The notes: generated from the sequence alone by a model not told the origin. DNA of 64,000 nt from Alphaproteobacteria bacterium (GCA_009694025.1 SHVZ01000001.1:1-64000), one strand, 5' to 3'. Numbered from the stretch's first letter, positions 25,961-35,039 are shown. Translations and numbers: made by a program.

Positions 25961-25991
25961 GAAGAAATCCGCATGTGATGCGGATTTCTTC
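25961..25991. repeat. Perfect 14-bp hairpin with a 3-base loop
   Basis: GAAGAAATCCGCAT, GTG, ATGCGGATTTCTTC: the arms are exact reverse complements over 14 bases. No T-run follows on the plus strand, although each arm ends in TTTCTTC on its own strand. It lies alone in the gap between two divergent operons. It could be a bidirectional terminator-like structure, part of a small RNA, or the trace of a mobile element such as a REP-like unit; only one copy is in the window. Confidence 0.6.
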
Positions 25992-26197
25992 GTACTCGCG
26001 TGTGCGCAAGGTGCATCGATGGCTAAGTCGATCGCGGGACACCGATGGCCGCATGTACTTGGTGTGATCGTGCGACAACACTCGCCGCAAAATTCTTTGC
26101 CGGAACAAGCCTCAGGCGATTGACGGAGCGGCCGTTCGCAGCCGATTTCTCCACCGATTCGGAATCGCGACCGCCCGCGCCCTGCTAGAGTCCTCCC

Positions 26198-27280
26198 ATG
26201 CCGCGCCGCCCAGAGGGTTCGCTTCGCCACGGATGGACGACCGGCGCGTGCGCCGCGGCGGCGGCGCGCGCCGCCTTCGAGGCGCTTCACACCGGCCGCT
26301 TTCCAGATCCGGTAAGCATCGCGCTGCCGCGCGGCGAGCGCCCGGCCTTCGCACTCGCGAGACATGAAAGGGGAAGCGGGTGGGCCGAGGCGGCGGTCGT
26401 CAAGGATGCGGGCGATGACCCGGACGTCACCCATGGCGCGCTGATCGTCGTCCGCGTCGCCGACAACCCGGCCGGCGGCATCGCCTATCGCGCCGGCGAA
26501 GGCGTCGGCACGGTCACCCGCCCGGGTCTGGCACTGGCGGTCGGCGAGCCGGCGATCAATCCGAAGCCGCGTGAGATCATCGCGCGTGCGCTCGCGGACG
26601 CCGCCACCGACCTCGGCCGCCTGGCGGACGCGGTGGTCACCATATCCATCCCAGGCGGGGAGGAGATCGCCAAGCGCACCCTCAACAGCCGGCTCGGCAT
26701 CATCGGCGGCCTCTCGATCCTCGGCACCACCGGCATCGTCATCCCCTATTCCTGTTCATCTTGGATTCATTCGATCCATCGCGGTATCGACGTGGCCCGC
26801 GCCGCCGGCCTCGCCCATGTCGCCGGATCGACCGGGCGCGTGTCGGAAGAGGCGGTGCAGCGCCTCCATCGCCTGCCGGAGGAGGCGCTGATCGACATGG
26901 GCGACTTCGCCGGCGGCATGCTCAAGTATCTCCGCGCGCACCCGGTGCCGCGCCTCACGCTGGCCGGCGGCTTCGGCAAGCTCGCCAAACTCGCCTCCGG
27001 CCATCTCGATCTCCATTCCGGGGCGAGTCAGGTCGACCTCGACGGGCTGGTGACCGCCCTCGCGTCGCTCGGCGCCGACCCGGACCTGGTGGCGAAGGCG
27101 CGGGAGGCCGGGTCCGGCGGAGCCGTCCTGGCTCTCGCCGACGAGGCCGGACTCCCGCTCGCCGACCTCATCGCCCGGCGCAGCCGCGAGGTGGCGCTCG
27201 CCACGCTTGCCGGCGGCGTCGCGATCGACGTCGCCGTCTTCGACCGCGGCGGCCAGCTCCTCGCCCATGCCGGACCTTAA
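26198..27280 (+). CDS. cbiD: Cobalt-precorrin-5B C1-methyltransferase (CbiD), 360 aa
   Basis: Ring-contraction-stage corrin enzyme that methylates C1 in the pathway using cobalt-containing intermediates; it replaces CobF of the classical aerobic route. The N-terminal LRHGWTTGACAAAAARAAFE, the EGVGTVTRPGL segment and AGGFGKLAKLASGHLDLHS are family signatures. The ATG at 26198 gives the expected length. It overlaps cobK by 14 bases. The cbiD-cobK pair faces the cobM end of the leftward cob operon. Confidence 0.94.
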   Translation: MPRRPEGSLRHGWTTGACAAAAARAAFEALHTGRFPDPVSIALPRGERPAFALARHERGSGWAEAAVVKDAGDDPDVTHGALIVVRVADNPAGGIAYRAGEGVGTVTRPGLALAVGEPAINPKPREIIARALADAATDLGRLADAVVTISIPGGEEIAKRTLNSRLGIIGGLSILGTTGIVIPYSCSSWIHSIHRGIDVARAAGLAHVAGSTGRVSEEAVQRLHRLPEEALIDMGDFAGGMLKYLRAHPVPRLTLAGGFGKLAKLASGHLDLHSGASQVDLDGLVTALASLGADPDLVAKAREAGSGGAVLALADEAGLPLADLIARRSREVALATLAGGVAIDVAVFDRGGQLLAHAGP

Positions 27281-28016
27281 GGTCCTGATCCTCGGAGGAA
27301 CCGCCGAGGCGTCGCAGCTGGCCGCTTCCGTCCTTGGTCGCCACGGCGAGCGGATCGATCTCGTCTCTTCCTTCGCCGGACGCGTCGAGGCCCTGCGGCC
27401 GCCGCCGGGGCGGATCCGCATCGGCGGTTTCGGCGGCGCCGAGGGCCTTCAGCGTTATCTCATGAGCGAGCGGATCGATCTGGTGATCGACGCCACCCAC
27501 CCCTTCGCCCGGCAGATGAGCCGGAACGCACGCGAGGCGGCCGACCGGACCGGCATTCCGCGGCTGGTGCTGTGGCGCTTGCCGTGGCCGCGCCACCCCC
27601 TGGATCGCTGGATCGAGGTCGACGGCCTCGAGGCCGCGGCCCTGGCGCTTGCCCGTCTCGGGCGGCGGGTATGGCTGACCGTCGGCGCCGCCGAGCTCGC
27701 GCCCTTCGCCGCCCTCCCCGACCGCTGGTACCTGGTCCGCCTGATCGAGGCGAAGGCGCCGCTACCGCTCGCCGATTGCACGGTGATTGAGGCGAGAGGC
27801 CCCTTCCCGCTCGAGAACGAGCGGGCCTTGATCCGCCGCCATCGCATCGACGTCCTGGTGAGCAAGGCGTCCGGGGGTGATGCCACCTACGCCAAGATCG
27901 AGGCGGCGCGCGAGGCCGATCTGCCGGTGGTGATGGTGCGCCGGCCGCTGCCCGAGCCGGGCGAGCGGGTCGAGAGCGTCGCAGACGCTGCCGACTGGAT
28001 CTCTGCGCGCCTCTAG
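27267..28016 (+). CDS. cobK: Precorrin-6A reductase (CobK/CbiJ), 249 aa
   Basis: Reduces precorrin-6A (or its cobalt form) with NADPH. MPDLKVLILGGTAEASQLAA is the standard dinucleotide-binding start. DATHPFARQMSRNAREAADR and LVSKASGGDATYAKIEAARE are conserved family blocks. The ATG at 27267 is preferred to the track start at 27207, which would overlap cbiD by 74 bases in another frame. The 3' end overlaps convergent cobM by 4 bases. Confidence 0.93.
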   Translation: MPDLKVLILGGTAEASQLAASVLGRHGERIDLVSSFAGRVEALRPPPGRIRIGGFGGAEGLQRYLMSERIDLVIDATHPFARQMSRNAREAADRTGIPRLVLWRLPWPRHPLDRWIEVDGLEAAALALARLGRRVWLTVGAAELAPFAALPDRWYLVRLIEAKAPLPLADCTVIEARGPFPLENERALIRRHRIDVLVSKASGGDATYAKIEAAREADLPVVMVRRPLPEPGERVESVADAADWISARL

Positions 28017-28771
28017 CGCCTGGGCCGCAATACGTGGCTGTGACCGGCGTCGTAGAGCCGGCTGTCGGCGAAATCCGCCTCGCCGAGCGCCCGGCCGACC
28101 AGGATGAGCGCCGTGCGGGTCACGCCGGCGGCCTTCACCTTGTCGCGGATGTCGGCGAGCGTGCCCCGGATCAGTTCCTGGTCGGGCCAGCCGACACGGA
28201 CCGCCACCACCACCGGGCAGTCGGCTCCTCGTTCAGGCGTCAACGTGCGCACCACGCGGGCCAAGTTGTTGACCGAGAGGTGGATAGCGAGAGTCGCATC
28301 GCCGGCCGCGAAGCGGCCGAGGTCTTCGCCCTCAGGCATCGGCGAGGCGCGGACGGCAGTGCGGGTCAGCACGATCGTCTGGGCGACGCCCGGCAGGGTC
28401 AGCTCCTGCCTGAGGGCGGCCGCGGCGGCGGCGAAGGCCGGGACGCCCGGCGTCACCTCATAGGGAATGCCGAGGGCGTCGAGGCGGCGCATCTGCTCGC
28501 CGATCGCGCCGTAGAGCGACGGATCGCCGGAATGGACGCGGGCGACGTCCTCGCCCCTGGCATGGGCCGTCCGCATCTCCTCGACGATGGCATCCAGCGT
28601 CATCGGCGCGGTGTCGAGCACACGCGCACCGGCCAGCGCCTCGGCGACGACCTCGCGCGGGACCAGCGAGCCGGCATAGAGCACGACCGGGCAGCGGCGG
28701 ATAAGCGCCAGCCCGCGGACCGTGATCAGGTCGGGCGCTCCCGGACCGGCGCCGATGAAATGGACGGTCAT
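28013..28771 (-). CDS. cobM: Precorrin-4 C11-methyltransferase (CobM/CbiF), 252 aa
   Basis: SAM-dependent tetrapyrrole methylase. MTVHFIGAGPGAPDLITVRG carries the GAGPG SAM-site motif; YAGSLVPREVV and VHSGDPSLYGAIGEQM are CobM signatures. The ATG at 28771 overlaps the last codons of the upstream cbiG-cobJ gene by 4 bases, giving translational coupling. It is the last gene of the leftward cbiX-cobH-cobL-cobI-cobJ-cobM operon. Confidence 0.95.
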   Translation of the reverse strand: MTVHFIGAGPGAPDLITVRGLALIRRCPVVLYAGSLVPREVVAEALAGARVLDTAPMTLDAIVEEMRTAHARGEDVARVHSGDPSLYGAIGEQMRRLDALGIPYEVTPGVPAFAAAAAALRQELTLPGVAQTIVLTRTAVRASPMPEGEDLGRFAAGDATLAIHLSVNNLARVVRTLTPERGADCPVVVAVRVGWPDQELIRGTLADIRDKVKAAGVTRTALILVGRALGEADFADSRLYDAGHSHVLRPRR

Positions 28772-30543
28772 CGCCGGCCCGGCGCGTCGAGATAGCCGCG
28801 AGGCGTATAGACCCAGCGCCGGCGGCCCCGCGTCGTCACCCGTGTGGTCGGCGCTCCGATCAGCAGGAGCGTCAGCATGTCGATCCGGTCGGGGTCCAAG
28901 GTCGCAAGCGTCACGATCTCGACGGCCTCGTCGGCGCGGCCGAGATTGCGGGCGACGACCACCGGCGTCTCGGGCACGCGATGCCCGGCCAGGATGGCGA
29001 GGGCACGGCTGAGCTGGGCCCGGCGCTTGGCCGAGGCCGGGTTGTAGAGGGCGATGACGAAGCCGCCCTCGGCGGCAGCACGGAGCCGGCGCTCGATTGT
29101 CTCCCAGGGCGTCAGCAGGTCGGAGAGCGAGATCGCGGCGAAATCGTGGCCGAGCGGAGCGCCCGCTCGCGCCGCCGCCACCTGCAACGCCGAGAGGCCG
29201 GGCAGCATGGCGATCTCGACCCGGTTCCAATCGGCGCGGTCCTCCCGATCGAGCAACTCCATTGCAAGAGCCGCAAGACCGTAGATGCCGGCGTCGCCGG
29301 AGGAGACCAGCGCGACCTCGGCGCCCTCCGCCGCCAGGTCGAGGGCGAGGCGCGCCCGCTCCTCCTCGGCGCCGAGTGGTAGCCGGTGCTGGCGCGCATG
29401 GGCGATCGCGGATCCCAGGAGATCGAGATAGAGGTCGTAGCCGACGACCTCGGTCGCCGCCGCCAACGCCCGATCGACCTCCGGCGTCCGCCATAGCGGT
29501 GTTCCCGGCCCGATCCCGACGACCGACAGCCGCCCCCGCGGGCGCCCGACCGACGCCGCCCCGATCGGGCGGGCGGCGCGCGCGATCGCGACGGTGCAGC
29601 GCTCGCTCTTCTGCTTCGGCACGAGCAGGACGCCGTCGGCGCCGACCGCGGCCAGGGCTGCCCCCTCGGCGACGCCGTGGCAGCCGACTTCGCGGAACAC
29701 CACTTCGGACGGGTTGGCGAGTCGGGGCGTCTCCGCTTCCAGTTCGCACGCGGCAAAGAAGCAGGCGGGCACGCCGAGGTGCTGGGCGAGCGCCAGCACC
29801 GCCGGCTCGTCGGACTTGAGATCGACGGAGACGACGCAAGCGACCGCTTCCGACGCCAAGCCACCCTCGACGAGAGCCTGCATCGCAAGGTCCCGCAGCT
29901 CGTCCACCGGCACATCGCGCTCGGTGCCGACACCGAGGGCGAGGACCGGCGGATGCAGGACCAGCGTCGCCGGCGGATACGACGCGCGCTCGGTCACGAG
30001 GACGCCAAGACGGCCGCTCGGCGAAAACCGGGAGGCGTCGAGCCAAGCCGCCTCGCCTTCCAGGCGGACGGGTTCGCCCGCGAGCAGCGCGGCCGCCACC
30101 GATTTCGCCATCTCCGGGTTGGCGAGGCGCCAGCCGTCGGGCGGGTCGTCGAGGGCGAAACCGAGGCTGACGTCGCTCGCCGTGGTCATAGCCGGGGCGA
30201 TGCCGAGGCGCACGGCGATGGTCCGAGCGAGGTCGTTGGCGCCGCGATGACCGCCGAGCAAAGGGACAACGGCGCTGCCGTCCTCGGCGACGACGACCAC
30301 CGGGGGTTCCGCACGCTTGTCGGCGAGCACCGGCCCCAGGGCACGAACGACGATGCCGGCCGAGCAGACGGCCACGATCGGCGTTCCGTCCGCAAAGAGC
30401 CGCCGGAGATGCCCGGCCGCGTCGGCGAACGCCACGTCCGGCGCCGCGACACGGCCCGCTCGGCCGTGCAGACGCATCCCCGGTAGAGCGAGCCGGCGCC
30501 CGAGCGCGGCCCCGGCCTCGGTCAGCGCCACCAGCACGATCAC
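28768..30543 (-). CDS. cobJ: CbiG-CobJ fusion: precorrin ring-opening protein plus C17-methyltransferase, 591 aa
   Basis: Residues 1 to about 320 are CbiG: an N-terminal domain with VCSAGIVVRALGPVLADKRA and LLGGHRGANDLA, then the cobalamin-synthesis C-terminal domain with FFAACELEAETPRLANPSEV. From about 340 on is CobJ/CbiH with SAM motif LSVVGIGPGTPLWRTPEV and VSSGDAGIYGLA. CbiG opens the delta-lactone of cobalt-factor IV, and CobJ performs the preceding methylation and ring contraction, so the fusion joins consecutive steps. It starts with GTG overlapping the cobI stop (GTGA). Confidence 0.93.
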   Translation of the reverse strand: MIVLVALTEAGAALGRRLALPGMRLHGRAGRVAAPDVAFADAAGHLRRLFADGTPIVAVCSAGIVVRALGPVLADKRAEPPVVVVAEDGSAVVPLLGGHRGANDLARTIAVRLGIAPAMTTASDVSLGFALDDPPDGWRLANPEMAKSVAAALLAGEPVRLEGEAAWLDASRFSPSGRLGVLVTERASYPPATLVLHPPVLALGVGTERDVPVDELRDLAMQALVEGGLASEAVACVVSVDLKSDEPAVLALAQHLGVPACFFAACELEAETPRLANPSEVVFREVGCHGVAEGAALAAVGADGVLLVPKQKSERCTVAIARAARPIGAASVGRPRGRLSVVGIGPGTPLWRTPEVDRALAAATEVVGYDLYLDLLGSAIAHARQHRLPLGAEEERARLALDLAAEGAEVALVSSGDAGIYGLAALAMELLDREDRADWNRVEIAMLPGLSALQVAAARAGAPLGHDFAAISLSDLLTPWETIERRLRAAAEGGFVIALYNPASAKRRAQLSRALAILAGHRVPETPVVVARNLGRADEAVEIVTLATLDPDRIDMLTLLLIGAPTTRVTTRGRRRWVYTPRGYLDAPGRR

Positions 30544-31253
30544 CGCCGCCGCCGCCCCGGCACGAGAACCATCGAGAAGTAGGGCGCCGAGGCCGGCGCC
30601 TGGCCGAGCGGCGACAGGCGCTGCTGGGGCAAGGTCGCGCGCTCGACATAGAGCGCGTCGTCGGCACGGCCGATCCGGGCCAGCACGCGGCGCACCTTGT
30701 CGAGATGGCGGCCGAGCTTGACGATCGCCAGCGCGTCGCTGCCGGCGAGCCGCGCGGCCAGGGCCTCCTCCGCCAGCGTCGCCGGCACCACCGCCAGCGT
30801 CTCGTTGCGGGCGACCAAAGGCCGGCCAGCAGCAGCAGCGGCCGCGGTCAGCGAGGTGACGCCGGGCACCACCTGGACCGCAAAGCGGTCGGCGAGACGC
30901 TCGTGGAGATACATGAAGGAGCCATAGAGGAAGGGATCGCCCTGGCAGAGTACGGCGACATCATGCCCGGCCGAGAGCTCAGTCGCGATTTCTGCCGCCG
31001 CGCGGTCGTAGGCGCCAAGCGCCGCCGCCGGATCGGGGCTCATGGGGACGCGGACGGCGATCTCGCGGATTCCGGCCGGCAGATAGGCGGCGACGATGGC
31101 GCGGGCGAAGCTGTCGCCCTCCTCCAACGCCGGATATGCCACGACCGGAACCCGTTTGAGGATGCTGAGGGCTTTGAGCGTCAGGAGCTCGGGATCGCCG
31201 GGGCCGACGCCGAGACCGTAGAGGCGGCCGCTCACGGCTTGACCGTCGCCCAT
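30540..31253 (-). CDS. cobI: Precorrin-2 C20-methyltransferase (CobI/CbiL), 237 aa
   Basis: SAM-dependent methylase acting on (cobalt-)precorrin-2. GRLYGLGVGPGDPELLTLKA is the N-terminal SAM-site motif. VLCQGDPFLYGSFMYLHERL and the VVPGVTSLTAAAAAAG block are family hallmarks. It overlaps cobL by 22 bases upstream and the cbiG-cobJ start by 4 bases downstream, deep inside the operon. Confidence 0.95.
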   Translation of the reverse strand: MGDGQAVSGRLYGLGVGPGDPELLTLKALSILKRVPVVAYPALEEGDSFARAIVAAYLPAGIREIAVRVPMSPDPAAALGAYDRAAAEIATELSAGHDVAVLCQGDPFLYGSFMYLHERLADRFAVQVVPGVTSLTAAAAAAGRPLVARNETLAVVPATLAEEALAARLAGSDALAIVKLGRHLDKVRRVLARIGRADDALYVERATLPQQRLSPLGQAPASAPYFSMVLVPGRRRR

Positions 31254-32437
31254 TGCATGACCGGCCTCAGCGCCCGCCAGGCGGCCCCACCGGCCAGCGG
31301 CTCGGCGCGCGACACCGAGAGGCGTGTGAGATCGCCGCCCAAGGCGGTGTGGCGTGCGAGGAGCGCCGCCTCGCCCGCCACCGTCACCGCATTGGCGACC
31401 AGGCGTCCGCCGGGCCTGAGCGCCTCCCAGCAGCGCCCGAGCACGCGGTCGTCGCCAGTGCCGCCGCCGATGAAGGCGGCGGCGGGCGCATCCAGATCGG
31501 CAAGCGCTTCCGGTGCCTCGCCCGTGACAATCTCGAGCCGGCGAGAGACCCCCAGCGAGGAGGCGTTGCGGAGGATGCGGGCGACACGATCAGCATCGCG
31601 CTCGATCGCGACCGCGCGCGCCGTCGGCTCGGCCCTGAGCCACTCGATCGCGATCGAGCCAGACCCGGCGCCGACGTCCCAGAGCAGGCCCTGCGGCTCG
31701 GGCATAAGCCGGGCGAGCGTGACGGCGCGGACCTCGCGTTTGGTGATCTGCCCATCATGCTCGAAGGCATCGTCGGGCAGGCCCGGCGTCCGTGGCCGCC
31801 ACGCCGCACCCGGAGCGAGTCGGCATTCGACCGCGACCGTGTTGAGGTCGTGGGGATTGCCGCGCCACGTCGCGGCCGTCGCCTCGGCGACATGCTCGGA
31901 AGCCCCCCCCAAACGCTCCAGCACGACGAAGCGGCTGTCGCCGAAGCCGCGTGCGGCGAACCAGTCGGCGATCTTCGCCGGCGTCGTCCCGTCGTGGCTG
32001 AGGACGATCAGCCGCGCGCCCGGCCGGGCGCTGGCGGCCAGAAGCGCGATCGGGCGACCGTGCAGGGTCACCACCTCGACCTCGGCCGAGGGCCACCCGA
32101 GACGCGCGCAAACGAGGCCGACGCAGCCGGCCGACGGCACCACCACGGTCTCGGCTATCGGCACGTGGCGGGCGAGGGTCACGCCGACGCCGTAGCAAAA
32201 GGGATCGCCGGTCGCGAGCACCACTACCCGCCGGCCGCGGCGGGCAACGACGGCCGCCATGGTGTCGGAGAGCGGCGTCGCCCAGGTCAGCCGCTCGGCG
32301 GCGCCCAGCGGCACCATCGCCAGGTGGCGCTCACCGCCGACCAGCACCTCGGCCCGCTCGACCAGCGTGCGGGCGGATCGCCCGAGACCGTCCAGGCCAT
32401 CCTCGCCGACACCGACGATCGAGAGCCAAGGCGTCAC
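31232..32437 (-). CDS. cobL: Precorrin-6Y C5,15-methyltransferase, decarboxylating (CobL = CbiE+CbiT), 401 aa
   Basis: A two-domain enzyme. Residues 1 to about 205 are the CbiE methylase (LSIVGVGEDGLDGLGRSART, LATGDPFCYGVG). The C-terminal half is the CbiT methyltransferase/decarboxylase with the SAM motif LLWDVGAGSGSIAIEW. The full-length fusion is typical of proteobacteria. Its ATG (32437) overlaps the cobH stop by 4 bases. Confidence 0.95.
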   Translation of the reverse strand: MTPWLSIVGVGEDGLDGLGRSARTLVERAEVLVGGERHLAMVPLGAAERLTWATPLSDTMAAVVARRGRRVVVLATGDPFCYGVGVTLARHVPIAETVVVPSAGCVGLVCARLGWPSAEVEVVTLHGRPIALLAASARPGARLIVLSHDGTTPAKIADWFAARGFGDSRFVVLERLGGASEHVAEATAATWRGNPHDLNTVAVECRLAPGAAWRPRTPGLPDDAFEHDGQITKREVRAVTLARLMPEPQGLLWDVGAGSGSIAIEWLRAEPTARAVAIERDADRVARILRNASSLGVSRRLEIVTGEAPEALADLDAPAAAFIGGGTGDDRVLGRCWEALRPGGRLVANAVTVAGEAALLARHTALGGDLTRLSVSRAEPLAGGAAWRALRPVMQWATVKP

Positions 32438-33123
32438 GGCGCGTCGCTCGCCAGCGCATTGACGGCGGCGGCGGCCAGCGCGCTGCCGCCACGCCGGCCG
32501 AGCAGCGTGATGAAGGGCAGGCCGCTCGCCGCCAGCGCCGCCTTCGATTCCGCTGCGCCGACGAAGCCGACGGCGAAGCCGAGCACGAGGGCGGGCCGCG
32601 GCGCACCGGCCTCGATCAGCTCCAGCAGCCGGAACAGCGCGGTCGGCGCGTTCCCGATCGCCACCACCGCACCGGCGAGCCTTTCGCCCCAGAGCTCGAC
32701 GGCCGCGGCCGAGCGCGTGATCCCGCCCTTCTTCCCGAGATCGGCGGCACGCGGATCGTTTAGCGTCACCACCACGTCGTTGCCGGCCGGAAGGCGGGAC
32801 CGGGTGATACCGGCAGCCGTCATTTCGGAATCGCAGAGGATCGGCGCCCCCGAGGACAGCGCGCCACGGCCGGCCGTCGCCGCGCCGGGCGAGGCCCGGA
32901 GATCGGCGACGACCTCCGGCATGCCGGTTGCGTGCACCAGCCGCAGCGCCACCGCCGCCAGGTCCCGGGCCAGGCCGGAAACGTCGGTTTCCGCCTGGAT
33001 CAGCTCCCAGGACCGAGTGACGATCGCCCGCGGGTCCTTGAGATAGGTCTCAGTGGCGATGGGAGCCGTCCCCGTCGTGATGGTGGTGATGATGGTCGGC
33101 ATCGGTGCCGATGCCGCGGACAT
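32434..33123 (-). CDS. cobH: Precorrin-8X methylmutase (CobH/CbiC), 229 aa
   Basis: Moves the C11 methyl to C12 to give hydrogenobyrinic or cobyrinic acid. The catalytic histidine is in RLVHATGMPEV. The DSEMTAAGITRSRLP and FAVGFVGAAESKAALA regions match the family. The N-terminal 24 residues (TIITTITT-rich) are encoded by the same DNA that codes the His-rich tail of CbiX in another frame. No ATG, GTG or TTG occurs between that stretch and the first conserved residues (TYLKDPRAIVTRSWELIQAE), so the start must be ATG 33123 or ATG 33102, and true overlapping translation is required. Confidence 0.93.
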   Translation of the reverse strand: MSAASAPMPTIITTITTGTAPIATETYLKDPRAIVTRSWELIQAETDVSGLARDLAAVALRLVHATGMPEVVADLRASPGAATAGRGALSSGAPILCDSEMTAAGITRSRLPAGNDVVVTLNDPRAADLGKKGGITRSAAAVELWGERLAGAVVAIGNAPTALFRLLELIEAGAPRPALVLGFAVGFVGAAESKAALAASGLPFITLLGRRGGSALAAAAVNALASDAP

Positions 33124-33976
33124 GGTGGTGGTGCCCAGCCTGGGGCGCGCCGACCTCGGCCTCGTAGCCGATCACCTGCTCGCGGTACTTGCAGAGCTGG
33201 CAATTCATCTTGTTCTCGCCGACCAGGATCTCCTGGATGCGATCGATGAAGGCGTCGAGCACCAACGGATGGCTATTGAGGTAGTCGGCCTTGAGGAATT
33301 CGATCGCCGGATGACGCGCCGCCACCTCGTCGGTCTGCCCGTAGATCCGCTTCACCAGGATGCCGGTAAAGAGGAAATACGGGAAGACGACGATGCGCCG
33401 GAAGCCCAGCTTGACCGCCTTCTCCAGCGCCACGTCGACCCGGGGATGGGCGACGCCGGAATAGGCGGTCTCGGCCCAGCCGAAGCCCATGCCCTCCCAC
33501 AGCATCCGCGCCACCTTCGAGACGTTGGAGTTGGCGTCGGAATCGTTGGTGCCGCGGCCGACCACCAGGAGCAGCGTATCGGCCCTCGGGAGGTCGGCCT
33601 GGGAGCGGAGCTCGGCAGCGGTAATGCGCTCGGCGGCGACCTTGAGCAGCTTCGGCTCGATCGCAAGCTCGCGCCCGAAGTTGACGGTGACACCGGGATG
33701 CGCGGCGGCGAAGGTGTTGAGCTCCCAGGGCAGGTCGTTCTTCACATGCGCGGCAGCGAACAGCATGCCGGGCACCGCGAGGATCCGCTTGGCGCCGCGC
33801 TCCACCAGCTTCGCCAGGCTCTCTTGGATCACCGGCTTGGCGAACTCGAGGTAGCCCGATTCGAGGTCGTAGTGAGCGAGCCGTGCCTTCAGGCCGGTCG
33901 CCAGCGCCTGGAACTCGCGGATCGCATCGGGATCGCGGCTGCCGTGGCCGCAAACCATGACGGCGGTATCGTTCAT
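33050..33976 (-). CDS. cbiX: Sirohydrochlorin cobaltochelatase, long CbiX type with Cys and His-rich tail, 308 aa
   Basis: Inserts cobalt early, into sirohydrochlorin/factor II. MNDTAVMVCGHGSRDPDAIR carries the chelatase HGS motif. The duplicated half has LLVVGRGTNDSDANSNVSKV, followed by the second catalytic-type region VFPYFLFTGILVKRIY. The C-terminus has NCQLCKYREQ, the redox/Fe-S cysteine pair of long CbiX proteins, then a histidine-rich run (AGHHHHVRG, DADHHHHHHDGD) suited to binding cobalt. The start is ATG 33976; the track ORF to 34231 overlaps cobD antisense. The tail overlaps the cobH start by 53-74 bases. First gene of the leftward operon. Confidence 0.92.
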   Translation of the reverse strand: MNDTAVMVCGHGSRDPDAIREFQALATGLKARLAHYDLESGYLEFAKPVIQESLAKLVERGAKRILAVPGMLFAAAHVKNDLPWELNTFAAAHPGVTVNFGRELAIEPKLLKVAAERITAAELRSQADLPRADTLLLVVGRGTNDSDANSNVSKVARMLWEGMGFGWAETAYSGVAHPRVDVALEKAVKLGFRRIVVFPYFLFTGILVKRIYGQTDEVAARHPAIEFLKADYLNSHPLVLDAFIDRIQEILVGENKMNCQLCKYREQVIGYEAEVGAPQAGHHHHVRGIGTDADHHHHHHDGDGSHRH

Positions 33977-34037
33977 TTCCTCACAAGCTCCTGTCGCGTG
34001 AATTGACGGGCGGACGGCGCCTCTCCATGGTCGCATC

Positions 34038-35039
34038 ATGCTGACCTTCTCCGGCCACGGCGCCGAAACCATCGGACTCCTGCTGCTCGCGCTCGTGCTC
34101 GATGCGGTGTTCGGCGAGATGCCCTGGCTCTTCCGCTTCGTATCCCACCCGGTCGTGCTGATCGGGCGCACGATCGCCTTCTTCGACGGCCGGCTCAACC
34201 GTATCGAGCGGTCGAATCGCTCGCGACTCATTCGCGGCGGGATCCTGGTGGCGCTGCTGGTGACGGCGGCGGCGGCGGTCGGAACGACCGTTCACTGGGT
34301 CGCCGTCACCGTTCCCTTCATGTGGTTCGCCGAGCTCCTGGTGATCACCACGTTGATCGCGCAGCGGAGCCTCTACGACCATGTCGCCGCGGTGAAGACG
34401 GCGCTCGAAGGTTCCGGCCTCGCCGCCGGACGGCAGGCGGTCTCGCAAATCGTCGGCCGCGATCCCAACGCCCTGGATGACCATGGCGTCTGTCGGGCGG
34501 CGATCGAGTCGCTGGCGGAGAACTTTTCCGACGGCGTCGCCGCCCCGGTGTTCTGGACCCTGGTCTTCGGCCTGCCCGGGCTGCTCGCCTACAAGACCAT
34601 CAACACGCTGGACAGCATGATCGGCCACAAGACGCCGCGCTATCTCTACTTCGGCCGTGTCGCGGCGCGTCTCGACGACGCCGCCAACTGGATCCCCGCC
34701 AGGATCTCCGGCCTGATCCTGGCGGCGGCTGCGATCTTCGCCCCCGGCGCCCAGCCGTGGGCGGCGCTCCGCACCATGTGGACCGATGCGAAGAAGCACA
34801 AGTCGCCGAACGCCGGCTGGCCCGAGGCGGCGACGGCCGGCGCGCTCGATCTCGCGCTCGCCGGGCCCCGCCGCTACCCGGAGATGGTGGTCAACGACCC
34901 TTGGATCGGCAGCGGTCGCGCGCGGGCGACGACCGCCGACATCGGCGCTGCGCTCCGCCTCTATGTGGTCGCCTGCCTGATCGACGCCGGGCTGGTGGCG
35001 GCGGCGCTGGTGGCGGCCCTGACGTTCCGGCTCACCTAG
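34038..35039 (+). CDS. cobD: Adenosylcobinamide-phosphate synthase (CobD/CbiB), 333 aa
   Basis: An inner-membrane enzyme that attaches the aminopropanol (phosphate) arm to adenosylcobyric acid. Several hydrophobic helices are visible. The family core [20 protein letters not shown] and the block [20 protein letters not shown] are intact, as is [15 protein letters not shown]. The ATG is at 34038. It is divergent from the cbiX operon across 61 bases and overlaps the convergent cobQ end by 8 bases. Confidence 0.95.
   Translation: MLTFSGHGAETIGLLLLALVLDAVFGEMPWLFRFVSHPVVLIGRTIAFFDGRLNRIERSNRSRLIRGGILVALLVTAAAAVGTTVHWVAVTVPFMWFAELLVITTLIAQRSLYDHVAAVKTALEGSGLAAGRQAVSQIVGRDPNALDDHGVCRAAIESLAENFSDGVAAPVFWTLVFGLPGLLAYKTINTLDSMIGHKTPRYLYFGRVAARLDDAANWIPARISGLILAAAAIFAPGAQPWAALRTMWTDAKKHKSPNAGWPEAATAGALDLALAGPRRYPEMVVNDPWIGSGRARATTADIGAALRLYVVACLIDAGLVAAALVAALTFRLT

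Larger units (their letters stand above)
25727..26197. other. 471-bp gap between the SuyA-like gene and cbiD
   Basis: I see no convincing gene here. Track ORFs crossing it have no recognisable motifs and one overlaps cbiD antisense. The stretch from about 25900 to 26110 is less GC-rich than its surroundings. Two structured elements are listed separately: an inverted repeat at 25750-25790 and a perfect hairpin at 25961-25991. A short rightward reading, MAKSIAGHRWPHVLGVIVRQ (about 26021 onward, 34 codons), has no support beyond being open. Confidence 0.5.

Noticed and set aside
25442-25978. Plus-strand ORF 25466-25978
   Set aside because: It is antisense to the SAF-domain gene, which has clear family similarity.
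25746-26434. Minus-strand ORFs (120 and 203 aa) in the gap upstream of cbiD
   Set aside because: They show no motif, unusual composition, and in one case antisense overlap with cbiD.
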